A stretch of DNA of 64,000 nucleotides from Armatimonadota bacterium (GCA_025998755.1 AP024674.1:1020004-1084003), one strand, 5' to 3'. Shown: positions 45,032 through 54,124, counted from the stretch's first letter. Notes: generated by a model from the sequence alone, not told the origin. Numbers and translations: made by a program.

Positions 45032-45358
45032 GTGATCGAGACAGCACGCATCGCACTGATCATATACGGGGCGCTGGTCATCGCCGGTGGCGTGATGGGC
45101 TACGCGAAAGCTGGAAGCACGGCATCGCTCATCTCCGGGCTGATCTTCGGGGTCGTCGCGCTTGCGGCGGGCATCTCGGCATTCCGTGCGCCCGGACCAG
45201 GGCTGACCGCCGGGCTCGCGGCTTCCCTGTTCGTGGGGGTGTTCTTCCTCTTCCGCTTTCTTCACACGCGCGCCCTCATGCCGGCCGGCATGACGCTGGC
45301 ACTCAGCGTGTTGGTGGCTGTGCTGACCTTCCTGGCGCTCCGGTCGATTCGCGCCTGA
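45032..45358 (+). CDS. TMEM14 family small membrane protein
   Basis: A 108-residue protein with four hydrophobic segments rich in Gly/Ala (IALIIYGALVIAGGVMGYAK, ISGLIFGVVALAAGISAF, and so on) and a YGALVIAGGVMGYAKAGSTASL start that matches the TMEM14 family. TMEM14-like proteins in bacteria are uncharacterised. The GTG at 45032 has AAAGGAGG 8 bases upstream; longer frames lack a site. A TATAAT at 45005-45010 is a likely -10 box, which leaves a very short leader. Confidence 0.85.
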   Translation: MIETARIALIIYGALVIAGGVMGYAKAGSTASLISGLIFGVVALAAGISAFRAPGPGLTAGLAASLFVGVFFLFRFLHTRALMPAGMTLALSVLVAVLTFLALRSIRA

Positions 45359-45364
45359 GCAGGA

Positions 45365-46699
45365 CTACTCCCGGGGAACGACAAGCACCATCGCGGAGCG
45401 CCGGAAAAGCTCCGCCGCGCGCTCCCGGACCTCGGTGAGAGTCACGGACTGCACCAGTCCGGGAAAAGCCTGGTCGAATTCCCAGCCCAATCCGAGCGCC
45501 TCGAACCAGGCCAGATGCTTGGAGCGCTCCTGAAGCCTCTGGTGCCTCAACGCGAAGGTGCCAACCAGATAGTTCTTCGCACGCGTCAGCTCCGCCTCCG
45601 TAATGGGTGACTGCGACAGAGAGTCCACGCTTGCCTTGAGCGCCGCGCGCACCTGCTCAAATGACGGGTCCACATCGCGAGGCCCGGCAGGCACATATGC
45701 CGGAGAAAGCGCATAGGCCACCACGTGAGACTGATAGAGAAGAGGGGGATAGAGCGTCCCCAGCTCGTAGACCAGTCCCTGTTCCTCCCGGATCTGCTGG
45801 AACATCCGGGAGGCTTTTCCGCCGCCAAGAACGGCCGCGACGACGGAATCCGTGGCGTAACGACGCGAATTCAGGCCGCTTGCGGGGGCTCCCGCCAGCA
45901 CGTAGGTTACACCTGAATCCATTTCCAGAATGACAGGGCCGGACGAGGGTGGCGGGGATGCGGCGGGAGGCTCACGCAGAGGAGCCGCGGCCGGCTGCAA
46001 CCGCCCGAACCAAACCCGGGCCGCATCACGGACCTGCTCCACGCGCACATCTCCTACCACAGCAAGTACCATGTTCGATGGCACAAACCAGTCCTTCACG
46101 AAACGGCGCACCTGCTCAGGAGTGATCTGCTCCACACGCTCCGGCTCCGCCAGCAGAGGCCGGCCGTAAGGTCTGCCGGGATGCAACAAGGCGACAAGGC
46201 GGTCATAGCCGGCTCGGAAGGGATTGCGGGCGGCCTCCCGGGCGTCTTCGACCACCTTACTCCTTGCTTCCAAAATGCGCTGAGCATCGAGTTTCGGTTC
46301 GATGAGCGTCTCTGCCAGGAGCTCCAGAGCAGGCTTAAGCTGCGCCGCGGTGGTGGAGACATAGATCTCCATGTAGTCGGGATCCCAGGTCACGGAGAAG
46401 CTCCCGCCCACTTCATCCACAAGCCGAGCAAGCTTCCTCTCGGAGAGATTCCTGGCCCCTGTAAGGAGCACTCGTGCCAGGATCTGACCCACGCCGGGAG
46501 TCTCGCCCTCCTCCAGCGCTCCTGCGCGAACGACCACCGTCAGCGCCACCAGCCCCCGACCCGGCTCCGGCTTCACCAGAAGCCGCAGACCGTTCGGGAA
46601 GGTCAGGCGGGTCACCTGAGAGCTTGCTGCCGGAGTCTGAGCGGCGCACGCTCCCACCCACGCAAGAGTCATCAGAACGGATAGCACCCGGGTGATCAC
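45365..46699 (-). CDS. M16 peptidase-like subunit lacking the zinc motif
   Basis: A 444-residue exported protein (signal RVLSVLMTLAWVGACAAQ) with the two M16 half-domains. The position of the HxxEH zinc motif is occupied by VGQILARVLLTG, so it cannot bind the metal. The C-terminal half keeps the substrate-binding Arg/Tyr-type stretch FQQIREEQGLVYELG. In two-subunit M16B peptidases one partner is active and the other has this R/Y role, and this gene fits the latter. Its GTG start overlaps the stop of the active partner (GTGA). Confidence 0.88.
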   Translation of the reverse strand: MITRVLSVLMTLAWVGACAAQTPAASSQVTRLTFPNGLRLLVKPEPGRGLVALTVVVRAGALEEGETPGVGQILARVLLTGARNLSERKLARLVDEVGGSFSVTWDPDYMEIYVSTTAAQLKPALELLAETLIEPKLDAQRILEARSKVVEDAREAARNPFRAGYDRLVALLHPGRPYGRPLLAEPERVEQITPEQVRRFVKDWFVPSNMVLAVVGDVRVEQVRDAARVWFGRLQPAAAPLREPPAASPPPSSGPVILEMDSGVTYVLAGAPASGLNSRRYATDSVVAAVLGGGKASRMFQQIREEQGLVYELGTLYPPLLYQSHVVAYALSPAYVPAGPRDVDPSFEQVRAALKASVDSLSQSPITEAELTRAKNYLVGTFALRHQRLQERSKHLAWFEALGLGWEFDQAFPGLVQSVTLTEVRERAAELFRRSAMVLVVPRE

Positions 46700-48057
46700 T
46701 GCGACATCCTCACAGTTACGCTCCTGTCCGGTCTGAGATACTTCGCAGCCACGCGCCGGACGTCTTCCCGGGTGACCGCAGAGATGTGCGACGCATAATC
46801 CAGACTGTCCCGAATGCTGCTGAGCACGGCGTAGAACCCCAGGCTGCCTGCCTGCCCGGCCGCCGTCTCCACTTCAAAGGCATAGGTCCCCAGCAGATAC
46901 CGCTTGGCCGCTTCCAACTCGGCCTCCGTTACGCCCTCGCGTCCAACGACGTCCAGCTGCCTCAATATCTCCGCCCGGTTCTCCTCCGTCTTGCCCGGCT
47001 CGGACACCAGCGTGAATGTCACCCGCGCCGGCAGCTTCTGAGTCAGGAAACTGACATCAATGGCCTTGGCCGTTTTGTTCTGCGTCACCAGCGCATCGTG
47101 GAGCCTTCCGGCAGACTGGCGCACCAGAACGCTGATGAGCACATCCATGGCCCACACGTCTGCAGGCGCATCTATCCCCGGCCCCAGGAACCCTACGCTC
47201 ATCCACTCGCTTCCGTCGGGAGCCCGCGGCAAATCCACCACTACTGGCTTCTCCGGCGGGGAAGGCTTCTCCGGCCATTCGGGCGCTGCGCCCTCAGGCA
47301 CGGAGGCGAACGCGCGCTCCAGCGCAGAAAGCGTCTGCTGCGGCTGCACTCCACCCACCACGATGACTGTGATCGCAGCGCCCACGTAATTTCTGTTATG
47401 GAAGGCCCGCAGGGCCGGCGGTCCGATCCGCGAGACCGCTTCGGCGGATGCGTAAACGGGGCGGCCGTACGGATGCGAACCGTATAACCGGGGGCCGATC
47501 TCATCGTCCAGAAACTGGGTGGGATCCGAGCGCCGCCCGGCGATCTCGCTAAGAATGACCCGCCGCTCCCGCTCCATCTCCTCTTCTTCGAACAGCGGAT
47601 TCTGCAGAGCGTCCGCCAGCAGGTCAATGGCCACTCTCAGGTGCTGCGGAGCGACCGTCGTATGGAAGTGCGCCCAGTCGCGCGAGGTAGACGCATTCAG
47701 GGTGGCTCCCAGATTCTCGATGCGCTCGTCCAGACGTCCGCGCGGGTTGGCGGGAGTGCCCTTGAAAAGCATGTGTTCCAGAAAGTGCGCCGCTCCCTCT
47801 TCGCCGGGTTTCTCAAAGACCGATCCTGCCCGCACCCACACGTCGACGCAGGCAAGCGGCAGAGACGGATCGGCATAAACCACCAAATGAACACCATTGG
47901 GAAGGCGCTTCTCGAAGCACCCGGGGCCATCCGCCGCCGATGAGGGCGCGACGATGGCGGCGATGATGGCTAGAATGATTGCGCCAAGGGGACGCGCGCC
48001 CCCGCCAGGAGTGCGGCGCAACGTGCGGATGGACGGTTTTCTTTCAGTGGCTGTCAA
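46696..48057 (-). CDS. M16 zinc peptidase, catalytic subunit
   Basis: A protein of about 453 residues with an exported N-terminus (LGAIILAIIAAIVAPSSAADG). The inverted zinc motif is complete: AAHFLEHMLFKGTP (HxxEH), with the distal Glu in RRVILSEIAG. The C-terminal domain is VRQSAGRLHDALVTQNKTA. It forms a pair with the inactive subunit downstream, as in bacterial M16B peptidases, probably in the periplasm. The start is uncertain: TTG 48057 (GGAG 9 bases upstream), TTG 48021 or ATG 48087 are all possible, and the first and third overlap the divergent rodA start. Confidence 0.88.
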   Translation of the reverse strand: MTATERKPSIRTLRRTPGGGARPLGAIILAIIAAIVAPSSAADGPGCFEKRLPNGVHLVVYADPSLPLACVDVWVRAGSVFEKPGEEGAAHFLEHMLFKGTPANPRGRLDERIENLGATLNASTSRDWAHFHTTVAPQHLRVAIDLLADALQNPLFEEEEMERERRVILSEIAGRRSDPTQFLDDEIGPRLYGSHPYGRPVYASAEAVSRIGPPALRAFHNRNYVGAAITVIVVGGVQPQQTLSALERAFASVPEGAAPEWPEKPSPPEKPVVVDLPRAPDGSEWMSVGFLGPGIDAPADVWAMDVLISVLVRQSAGRLHDALVTQNKTAKAIDVSFLTQKLPARVTFTLVSEPGKTEENRAEILRQLDVVGREGVTEAELEAAKRYLLGTYAFEVETAAGQAGSLGFYAVLSSIRDSLDYASHISAVTREDVRRVAAKYLRPDRSVTVRMSQ

Positions 48058-49162
48058 CGCAATACGCTCCAGAAGATTCGAGAACATAGACTGGGTGCTC
48101 CTGCTCACCGTGCTGGCGATCGGCATTTTCGGCATCCTGATGCTCGCCTCTGCCGCCGGAGGCGGACAGCGCAGTCTCCGTCTGGCCGAAGACCAGCTTG
48201 CCGCGGCTCTGTTCGGCTTCCTCCTTATGAGCGCCGTTGCCGCCCTGGATGACAACATACTCCCCCGCATCAGCCGGTGGCTATACTGGGGGACTGTGGT
48301 GATGTTGCTTGTAGTGGACGTGGTCGGCACCGGATCTCACGGAGCGCAGCGCTGGCTTACCGTGGGACCCATCCGGTTCCAGCCGTCCGAGCCCGCCAAG
48401 GTGGCGCTGATCATCACGCTCGCTGTGCTGTATCTCCGGCATTATGACGAAATCCATGAGTTCCGCACCGTGCTGCGGTCCCTGCTCCATCTGGCCCTGC
48501 CGATGGCGCTCATCTTCAAGCAACCAGATCTCGGAACAATGCTGGTGCTGTGCGCGGTGTGGCTGGGCGTATCGCTGGCGGCGGGAGTGCGCTGGAAGCA
48601 CATTCTGGTGCTCGGAATAACCGGACTGGCACTGTTCGGCCTCGCCTGGCAGACGGGACTGCTGCGCGACTATCAGAAGCAACGGATCCTGTCACTTTTC
48701 GCCCCGGAAGCCGACCCGCAAGGGTCAGGCTATCATATTCGCCAGTCACGCATCGCCATCGGGTCCGGGAAGTTGCTGGGAAAAGGGTATATGCAGGGCA
48801 CTCAGAGCCAGCTGAACTTCATTCCAGAGCAGCATACCGACTTTATCTTCACGGTGGTGGGTGAGGAGCTGGGCTTCGCCGGTTCCGCAGCGCTTGTCGG
48901 GCTGTACTGGATCCTGGTGGCCCGCATTGTAGCCACAATGCACGCCACCGAAGAGAGGCTGGGCCGGATGCTCGCAGGGGGGGTGGCGGCGATGTTTCTG
49001 TTCCATATCTTCGTCAACATCGGGATGACCATGGGCATCATGCCCGTGACAGGAGTGCCTCTGCCGCTGGTGAGCTACGGACGCAGCAACCTGCTCTCAT
49101 CCCTTGCCGCCATCGGGCTGGTGCTGGGCGTGTATGCCCGCCGGCACCGCATTACGTTCTGA
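48029..49162 (+). CDS. rodA: Rod-shape SEDS protein RodA
   Basis: A 377-residue SEDS-family membrane protein (RodA/FtsW/SpoVE), a peptidoglycan glycosyltransferase of the elongasome. Typical features are ASAAGG, HGAQRWLTVGPIRFQPSEPAK, FKQPDLGTMLVL, QSRIAIGSGKLLGKGYMQG, FIPEQHTDFIFTVVGEELGF and the ending GVPLPLVSYGRSNLL. The HTDFIF and GVRWKH context favours RodA over FtsW. The start is uncertain; ATG 48029 gives a short cytoplasmic N-terminus before the first helix (FENIDWVLLLTVLAIGIFG), and the longer frame to 47897 would run deep into the divergent peptidase gene. Confidence 0.93.
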   Translation: MDGFLSVAVNAIRSRRFENIDWVLLLTVLAIGIFGILMLASAAGGGQRSLRLAEDQLAAALFGFLLMSAVAALDDNILPRISRWLYWGTVVMLLVVDVVGTGSHGAQRWLTVGPIRFQPSEPAKVALIITLAVLYLRHYDEIHEFRTVLRSLLHLALPMALIFKQPDLGTMLVLCAVWLGVSLAAGVRWKHILVLGITGLALFGLAWQTGLLRDYQKQRILSLFAPEADPQGSGYHIRQSRIAIGSGKLLGKGYMQGTQSQLNFIPEQHTDFIFTVVGEELGFAGSAALVGLYWILVARIVATMHATEERLGRMLAGGVAAMFLFHIFVNIGMTMGIMPVTGVPLPLVSYGRSNLLSSLAAIGLVLGVYARRHRITF

Positions 49163-49168
49163 GCCCGT

Positions 49169-50245
49169 TCAGGGCTCGATAATCCTCAGGTCTTTCGGAG
49201 AGTGTGTCAGGATCTCGCAGCCGTCTGCCGTGACCACCACGTCATCCTCTATTCGCACTCCCCCGAGCCCCTCGATGTAGATCCCCGGTTCCACCGTTAC
49301 GACCATCCCTTCCTGAAGGATAACCGCGCTCCGAGGACTGAGCGCGGGGCCGTCGTGAACGTCGAGCCCCAGCATATGCCCCAAGCCGTGCCCGAAGCAA
49401 TCGCCGTAACCCGCCTCGCTGATGATCCGACGCGCCACGCCATCCACCTCGACACCGCTCTTTCCCGGACGGATGGCCGCCAGCGCCGCCTCCTGGGCGA
49501 TTAAAACAACTTGGTAAATTTCTGCCAGGCGGGAGGCTGGTCTTCCGAGAAACAACGTCCGCGTAATGTCCGCAGCATATCCGTCCACCGCCGCGCCGAA
49601 ATCCAGCAGAACAGGATCCCCTTCGCTGAGAGGGCGATCCGTCGGCCGGGCGTGCGGGAGGGCCGCGCGCGGCCCGGATGCAACAATCGCCGGGAAAGAC
49701 TCTCGCTCCGCCCCTGCCTTACCCAGGGCATATGTCAGCTCGAGGGCCACATCCCGTTCCGAGACACCCGGGCGGATGTGCGCCAGGATCTGGCGGAACG
49801 CCTCATCCGTGACTGCGGCCGCTCGACGGATGCGCTCCACCTCCTGCGCATCCTTGACTGCACGCATCTCCGAGACAAGCCCCTTGCGGCCATCCAGCGT
49901 GACCTCCGGAGCCGCTTTTGAAACCAGATCAAGCTGCTCGCAGGTCATTACGTCGGACTCAAAGCCGACCCGCATCGCCCCCCGCCCGGCAAGGAAACCT
50001 CCGATCTGCGCCGCGAGGGGCTCGTTGGAGATACGCAACTCCCATCCGGGACACTCCTCCGCCGCCTGGATGCGGTAGCGTCCATCGGTGAAGAGAACCT
50101 CTGCCCCTGCAGTCACCACGCAAGCCCCGCTCGAGCCAGTGAAACCGCTCAGCCAGCGGACGTTCAGGAGGTCCAGCACGACAAAAGCTTCCAGCTCCTC
50201 TGCCGCCATTTTCTGCCGCAGGCGGCCCAATCTGTCCTGTCTCAT
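49169..50245 (-). CDS. Xaa-Pro aminopeptidase/dipeptidase (M24B)
   Basis: A 358-residue creatinase-type peptidase that cleaves peptides next to proline. It has an N-terminal creatinase domain (LNVRWLSGFTGSSG) and a catalytic pita-bread domain with five metal ligands: Asp215 and Asp226 (LLDFGAAVDGYAADITRT), His290 (FGHGLGHMLG), Glu319 (VTVEPGIYI) and Glu333 (VRIEDD). The length fits PepQ/YpdF-like enzymes. Its ATG overlaps the stop of the aroQ fusion gene by four bases. In many bacteria this peptidase gene lies beside aroQ and efp; the first half of that pattern is seen here. Confidence 0.93.
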   Translation of the reverse strand: MRQDRLGRLRQKMAAEELEAFVVLDLLNVRWLSGFTGSSGACVVTAGAEVLFTDGRYRIQAAEECPGWELRISNEPLAAQIGGFLAGRGAMRVGFESDVMTCEQLDLVSKAAPEVTLDGRKGLVSEMRAVKDAQEVERIRRAAAVTDEAFRQILAHIRPGVSERDVALELTYALGKAGAERESFPAIVASGPRAALPHARPTDRPLSEGDPVLLDFGAAVDGYAADITRTLFLGRPASRLAEIYQVVLIAQEAALAAIRPGKSGVEVDGVARRIISEAGYGDCFGHGLGHMLGLDVHDGPALSPRSAVILQEGMVVTVEPGIYIEGLGGVRIEDDVVVTADGCEILTHSPKDLRIIEP

Positions 50246-50904
50246 GCTCTCTTCCTGGCCAGCGAAACCGCCGCTCGCAGCCCCAGAACGTAGCTTTCAG
50301 CGCCGAATCCACTGACGATGCCGTCCACCGCGGCGCCGGTGATGGACACACGCCGGAACTCCTCGCGAGCGTGGATGTTCGACAGGTGCACCTCCACCTT
50401 GGGACAGTCCAGCGCCGAAAGCGCGTCCCGTATCGCGACGCTGGTATGAGTGTAAGCTGCAGGATTGATTACCAGCGCCGAATACCCGTCCCTTACAGAT
50501 TGCACCAGCGAAACAATCTCGCCCTCGTGATTTGACTGAACGCACCGCAGCACGCATCCCAGCGCCAGCGCCTCCGCTTGGAGCATGCGGTCAATATCCT
50601 CTAGCGTGGTGGTGCCGTAAATCTCCGGCTCACGTGTTCCGAGGAGATTCAGGTTCGGTCCGTGGATGACCAGCACACTGAGATCCCGCTGGGGCAGAGA
50701 CGCAAACTGCTCTTCTGTGTCGGGCGACTGCTCCAGCCGCTCCTCACTCGGACCGGCTTCCGCAAGCAGGGAAGGAATTCCGTCCGTCACCGGATAGCGC
50801 GTGCCACACTCACGGCAAACCATCGCCTCACCATCCGCGTAAAGCTCCGGCCGATCCTCACAGGCCGGACAACTTACGATGCGCAGATACTGATCCAGAC
50901 TCAA
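50242..50904 (-). CDS. aroQ: Trm112-like zinc ribbon fused to type II 3-dehydroquinate dehydratase
   Basis: A 220-residue fusion. Residues 1-50 are a Trm112/UPF0434-like zinc ribbon: Cys12-x2-Cys15 (SCPACEDRP), Cys30-x2-Cys33 (VCRECGTRYPVTDGIPSLL). After a ~25-residue acidic linker, residues ~77-220 are a complete type II dehydroquinase (AroQ): HGPNLNLLGTREPEIYG, SNHEGEIV, INPAAYTHTSVAIRDAL and VHLSNIHAREEFR, with the catalytic Tyr, Arg and His present. It dehydrates 3-dehydroquinate in the shikimate pathway. The TTG at 50904 is preceded by GGGAGG; a longer frame to 50949 has none. It lies between the Wzt and the peptidase genes. The ribbon's role is unknown. Confidence 0.9.
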   Translation of the reverse strand: MSLDQYLRIVSCPACEDRPELYADGEAMVCRECGTRYPVTDGIPSLLAEAGPSEERLEQSPDTEEQFASLPQRDLSVLVIHGPNLNLLGTREPEIYGTTTLEDIDRMLQAEALALGCVLRCVQSNHEGEIVSLVQSVRDGYSALVINPAAYTHTSVAIRDALSALDCPKVEVHLSNIHAREEFRRVSITGAAVDGIVSGFGAESYVLGLRAAVSLARKRA

Positions 50905-50949
50905 CTCGACCCTCCCAGGGGGAAACAGAGCGACGACGCACCGGCCCAT

Positions 50950-51687
50950 TCAGGTGCCCATCGCCTGCAGATACTGCTCAAGGACGTGCTCCACCGGGCC
51001 GTCGGCGTTCACAAGCCCTTCGTGCAGCCATACACACCGCGTGGCGACCCTGCGGACGCTCTCCAGATCGTGCGAGACGAAGATAATAGTCTTCTCCTCA
51101 TTCTGAAACTCTCGGATCTTGCGGAGGCATTTCTGCTGGAAAGCCTCGTCCCCCACCGCCAGAACCTCATCCACCAACAGCACATCCGGGCGGGTGTGGA
51201 CAGCCACGGAGAAGCCCAGCCGCATCACCATGCCCGCCGAGTAAGAGCGAAGCGGTGCATCCCGGAACCGCTCCAGCTCAGCAAACTCGATGATGCTGTC
51301 CAGGGATTGTCTCACATCCCTCTCACGCATGCCAAGGATGACACCGTTTAGCAGAACATTCTGCTCACCAGTCAGATCGGGATGAAAGCCGGCACCGAGT
51401 TCCAGCAGGGCGGCCACTCGGCCATGCACCTCCACCACTCCGGACGTGGGCAGATACACCCGGCCGAGCAGCCCCAGCAAGGTGCTCTTGCCTGATCCGT
51501 TCCGGCCCACCACAGCCACCGTTTCGCCTTTCGCAACGGTCAGGGTGACGCCCTTCAGCGCCCACAGGTCCTCGTAGCGCCTGCGCAGAAACCCGGCCAG
51601 CGCACCCTTTAGAGTATTGACCGGATGATGCGCCAGACGGAAGCGCTTCCGCACGTCCATCAGTCTGACCGCCGCATCCATCGCCAT
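50950..51687 (-). CDS. ABC transporter ATPase, polysaccharide export (Wzt/TagH-like)
   Basis: A 245-residue ATPase. Walker A is GRNGSGKSTLL, the signature region RSYSAGMVMRLGFSVAVHTRPD, Walker B VLLVDEVLAVGDEAF, and the switch His FVSHDLESV. The signature YSxGM and the 'VLAVGDxxFQxKC' stretch are typical of O-antigen and teichoic-acid exporters (Wzt/TagH/KpsT). The ATG at 51687 overlaps the permease stop by one base and has GGAG 8 bases upstream. It lacks the extra C-terminal sugar-binding domain of large Wzt proteins. The exported glycan is unknown. Confidence 0.9.
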   Translation of the reverse strand: MAMDAAVRLMDVRKRFRLAHHPVNTLKGALAGFLRRRYEDLWALKGVTLTVAKGETVAVVGRNGSGKSTLLGLLGRVYLPTSGVVEVHGRVAALLELGAGFHPDLTGEQNVLLNGVILGMRERDVRQSLDSIIEFAELERFRDAPLRSYSAGMVMRLGFSVAVHTRPDVLLVDEVLAVGDEAFQQKCLRKIREFQNEEKTIIFVSHDLESVRRVATRCVWLHEGLVNADGPVEHVLEQYLQAMGT

Positions 51688-52517
51688 CAGGGGCGCTCCG
51701 CGAACAGCCACTTCCGGTTGTTGAAGAAGGCGTATCCGGCCGCCAGAGTCACTATCGAGATCGTGGCCGCGATGGCCAGATGATGCATCGCCAGGGGAAC
51801 GTCTTCGATGCCTTTACCGACAAAGCGGGGAAGCAGAAGCTGGCGATACCATTCCAGATAGGTTGCCATCGGATTCCAGTGATACACCTCCCAGATCCGG
51901 GCCCTGAGCGCCTCAGGGATTTTCTCTGACACCAGGATCTGCTCGCTGAGGTAAATTACCGGACAGAAGTAGAAGAACAGGTTCGTGGACACCCCCACGA
52001 GATAGCGGATGTCCTCGTAGAACACCGAAAGCGCGGACACGAAAAACGCAAGACCAAGGATCAAGGCCAGCTGCAGCGCTACAGCCACCGGCAAAAGCAG
52101 CCAGCCGGGCTCCACCGCCACCCCGAGAACCAACAGGTACACGAAGAACACACCCAGAGCCAGCAGCAGATGGACCAGATTCGCAAGCGCCACCGAGATC
52201 GGCAGCGCCTCCCGGGGAAAATACACCTTCTTCAGCAGATCCAGGTGCCGCAGCACGCTCTCACCCGCGTCGGACAGGGTCATCTGGAAGAACATCCAGG
52301 GCAGAAAGGCGCAAAGCACATACGCCGAGTAATTCGGGATGCCGATGTTCAGGACATACTTGAAGACGATGGTGATGGTGGCAACCTGCACCAGAGGATT
52401 GGCCAGCGACCAGAAGAACCCCAGGACGCTGTTCTTGTAGCGCACCGCCAGGTCGCGAAGCACCAGCGACCGCACCAGGTCCCGGTAGCGCCAGAGCTCT
52501 TTCAGATCCTCGATCAC
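51687..52517 (-). CDS. ABC-2 permease, polysaccharide export (Wzm/TagG-like)
   Basis: A 276-residue membrane protein with six helices. The N-terminus RDLVRSLVLRDLAVRYKNSVLGFFWSLANPL is the O-antigen/teichoic-acid permease signature (seen here in two adjacent parts), followed by PLVQVATITIVF and the late YHWNPMATYLEWYRQLLL. It forms the export channel with the ATPase encoded directly downstream. The GTG start has GGAGG 8 bases upstream. The gene for the glycan's synthesis is not nearby. Confidence 0.9.
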   Translation of the reverse strand: MIEDLKELWRYRDLVRSLVLRDLAVRYKNSVLGFFWSLANPLVQVATITIVFKYVLNIGIPNYSAYVLCAFLPWMFFQMTLSDAGESVLRHLDLLKKVYFPREALPISVALANLVHLLLALGVFFVYLLVLGVAVEPGWLLLPVAVALQLALILGLAFFVSALSVFYEDIRYLVGVSTNLFFYFCPVIYLSEQILVSEKIPEALRARIWEVYHWNPMATYLEWYRQLLLPRFVGKGIEDVPLAMHHLAIAATISIVTLAAGYAFFNNRKWLFAERP

Positions 52518-52566
52518 CGCCGCATCCTCCTGCCGGATGCAACGGAGGGCCCTGGCACCGCGGCCC

Positions 52567-54102
52567 TCACTGCCCGCCGGTCGCGAGGTGCATGATCTTC
52601 TCCTGCGTCGCTTCCTCGCGCGAAAGCTCTCCGGCCAACCGGCCCTCGTGCATCACGATGATGCGGTCGCTCATCCCCAGCACCTCAGGAAGCTCCGAGG
52701 AGATCATCAAGATGGCTTTCCCCTCCGCAGCCAGCCGGTTCATGAGCTGGTAGATCTCCACCTTGGAGCCCACGTCTATCCCCCGAGTCGGCTCATCGAA
52801 GATGAGCACCTTGGAATCCGTGAACAGCCACTTCGCCAGGACGACCTTCTGCTGATTGCCGCCCGACAGGTTCTGGGCCCTTTGCTCCACTCCGGGAGTG
52901 CGGATGCGCAGATCGTCCACAAACCTCGCCGCCACCGCCCGCTCAACTCCCTGACGGATAAAGAACAACCGGCAGACAGCGTCCAGATTCGCAAGCGTAA
53001 TGTTCTCCCGGATGCTCATTCCGAGGATCAGCCCCTGCGCCTTGCGGTCCTCGGTGACCAGTCCGATACCGGCGTCAATAGCGTCGCGCGGGCCGCGCAC
53101 CTTCAGCGGCTTTCCCTCCAGCAGCACCTCGCCGGAGTCCATTTCATCCGCCCCGAAAATGACACGCGCCACCTCTGTCCGTCCGGCTCCCACCAAACCG
53201 GCGAGGCCCACCACCTCGCCCGCGCGCACCTGGAACGAGATGTCCTCAAGAGCCCCTCTCCGGGTAACGCCCCGCAGTTCCAGCATCACCGGTCCGGGTT
53301 GAACAGCGACCTTGGGAATCTGATCGCGGATCTCCCGGCCCACCATCATCCGGATGACCGACTCCCGGTCCAGCTCCTGCACAGGCCGCGTCCCGACCAC
53401 CTGACCGTCCCGCAGCACCGTTACCCGGTCCGCGATAGAGAAGATCTCCTCCAGCCGATGCGATATGTAGATGATGGCGACTCCTTGCTCCTTCAGACGC
53501 CGGATCAGATCGAAAAGGTGGGCCAGTTCGTGCTCGGTAAGAGTGGCTGAGGGCTCATCCATGGCGATGACGCGGGCTTTGCGCGACGTCGCCTTGGCCA
53601 CCTCCACCATCTGCTGCTGTGCAACGGAAAGACGGTTGACGGGCAGCCGGATATCCAGACGCACGCCAAGGTCGTCGATCAGTCTTTGCGCCTCGGCGTG
53701 CATGGTGCGGAAGTCCACAAATCCCGGAATGCGCGCGCGGGGCTCACGGCCCAGGAAGATATTCTCCGCGGCGCTCAGGTAGGGTACCAGGTTGAACTCC
53801 TGATAGATGATACTGATGCCCAGATCCATCGCCCGCTGGGGGGAGTCAATCTCCACACGCTCGCGCTGAAGAAGGATCTCCCCGGTGTCTTTCGTCTCGG
53901 CCCCGGCCAGGATCTTCATCAGCGTCGACTTTCCGGCGCCGTTCTCCCCCACCAAGGCGTGCACCTCTCCCCGGCGCACATCGAAGGATACGCCTCTCAA
54001 GGCCTGAACGCCGGGATAGCTTTTGCTGATCCCGCGCATCTCCAACACGGTATCCACGACCGGTTCCACTGTCGATGTACTGCTTTGCGGAGGTTCCTGC
54101 AT
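52567..54102 (-). CDS. Sugar ABC transporter ATPase (RbsA/MglA type), two nucleotide-binding domains
   Basis: A 511-residue protein with two ATPase domains. NBD1 has VGENGAGKSTLMKIL, LSVAQQQMVEVAKA and VIAMDEPSATLTEHE. NBD2 has GLAGLVGAGRTEVARVIFG, the degenerate P-loop of this class, LSGGNQQKVVLAKWL and VLIFDEPTRGIDVG. This layout is that of RbsA, XylG and MglA, the ATPases of ribose, xylose and galactose importers. No permease or binding-protein gene of that system is in the window, so the partners must be elsewhere. The ATG at 54102 has GGGGAA 8 bases upstream; the longer frame into the TPR gene is a shadow. Confidence 0.92.
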   Translation of the reverse strand: MQEPPQSSTSTVEPVVDTVLEMRGISKSYPGVQALRGVSFDVRRGEVHALVGENGAGKSTLMKILAGAETKDTGEILLQRERVEIDSPQRAMDLGISIIYQEFNLVPYLSAAENIFLGREPRARIPGFVDFRTMHAEAQRLIDDLGVRLDIRLPVNRLSVAQQQMVEVAKATSRKARVIAMDEPSATLTEHELAHLFDLIRRLKEQGVAIIYISHRLEEIFSIADRVTVLRDGQVVGTRPVQELDRESVIRMMVGREIRDQIPKVAVQPGPVMLELRGVTRRGALEDISFQVRAGEVVGLAGLVGAGRTEVARVIFGADEMDSGEVLLEGKPLKVRGPRDAIDAGIGLVTEDRKAQGLILGMSIRENITLANLDAVCRLFFIRQGVERAVAARFVDDLRIRTPGVEQRAQNLSGGNQQKVVLAKWLFTDSKVLIFDEPTRGIDVGSKVEIYQLMNRLAAEGKAILMISSELPEVLGMSDRIIVMHEGRLAGELSREEATQEKIMHLATGGQ

Positions 54103-54124
54103 CTTCACGTTCCCCAGCCGCCAC

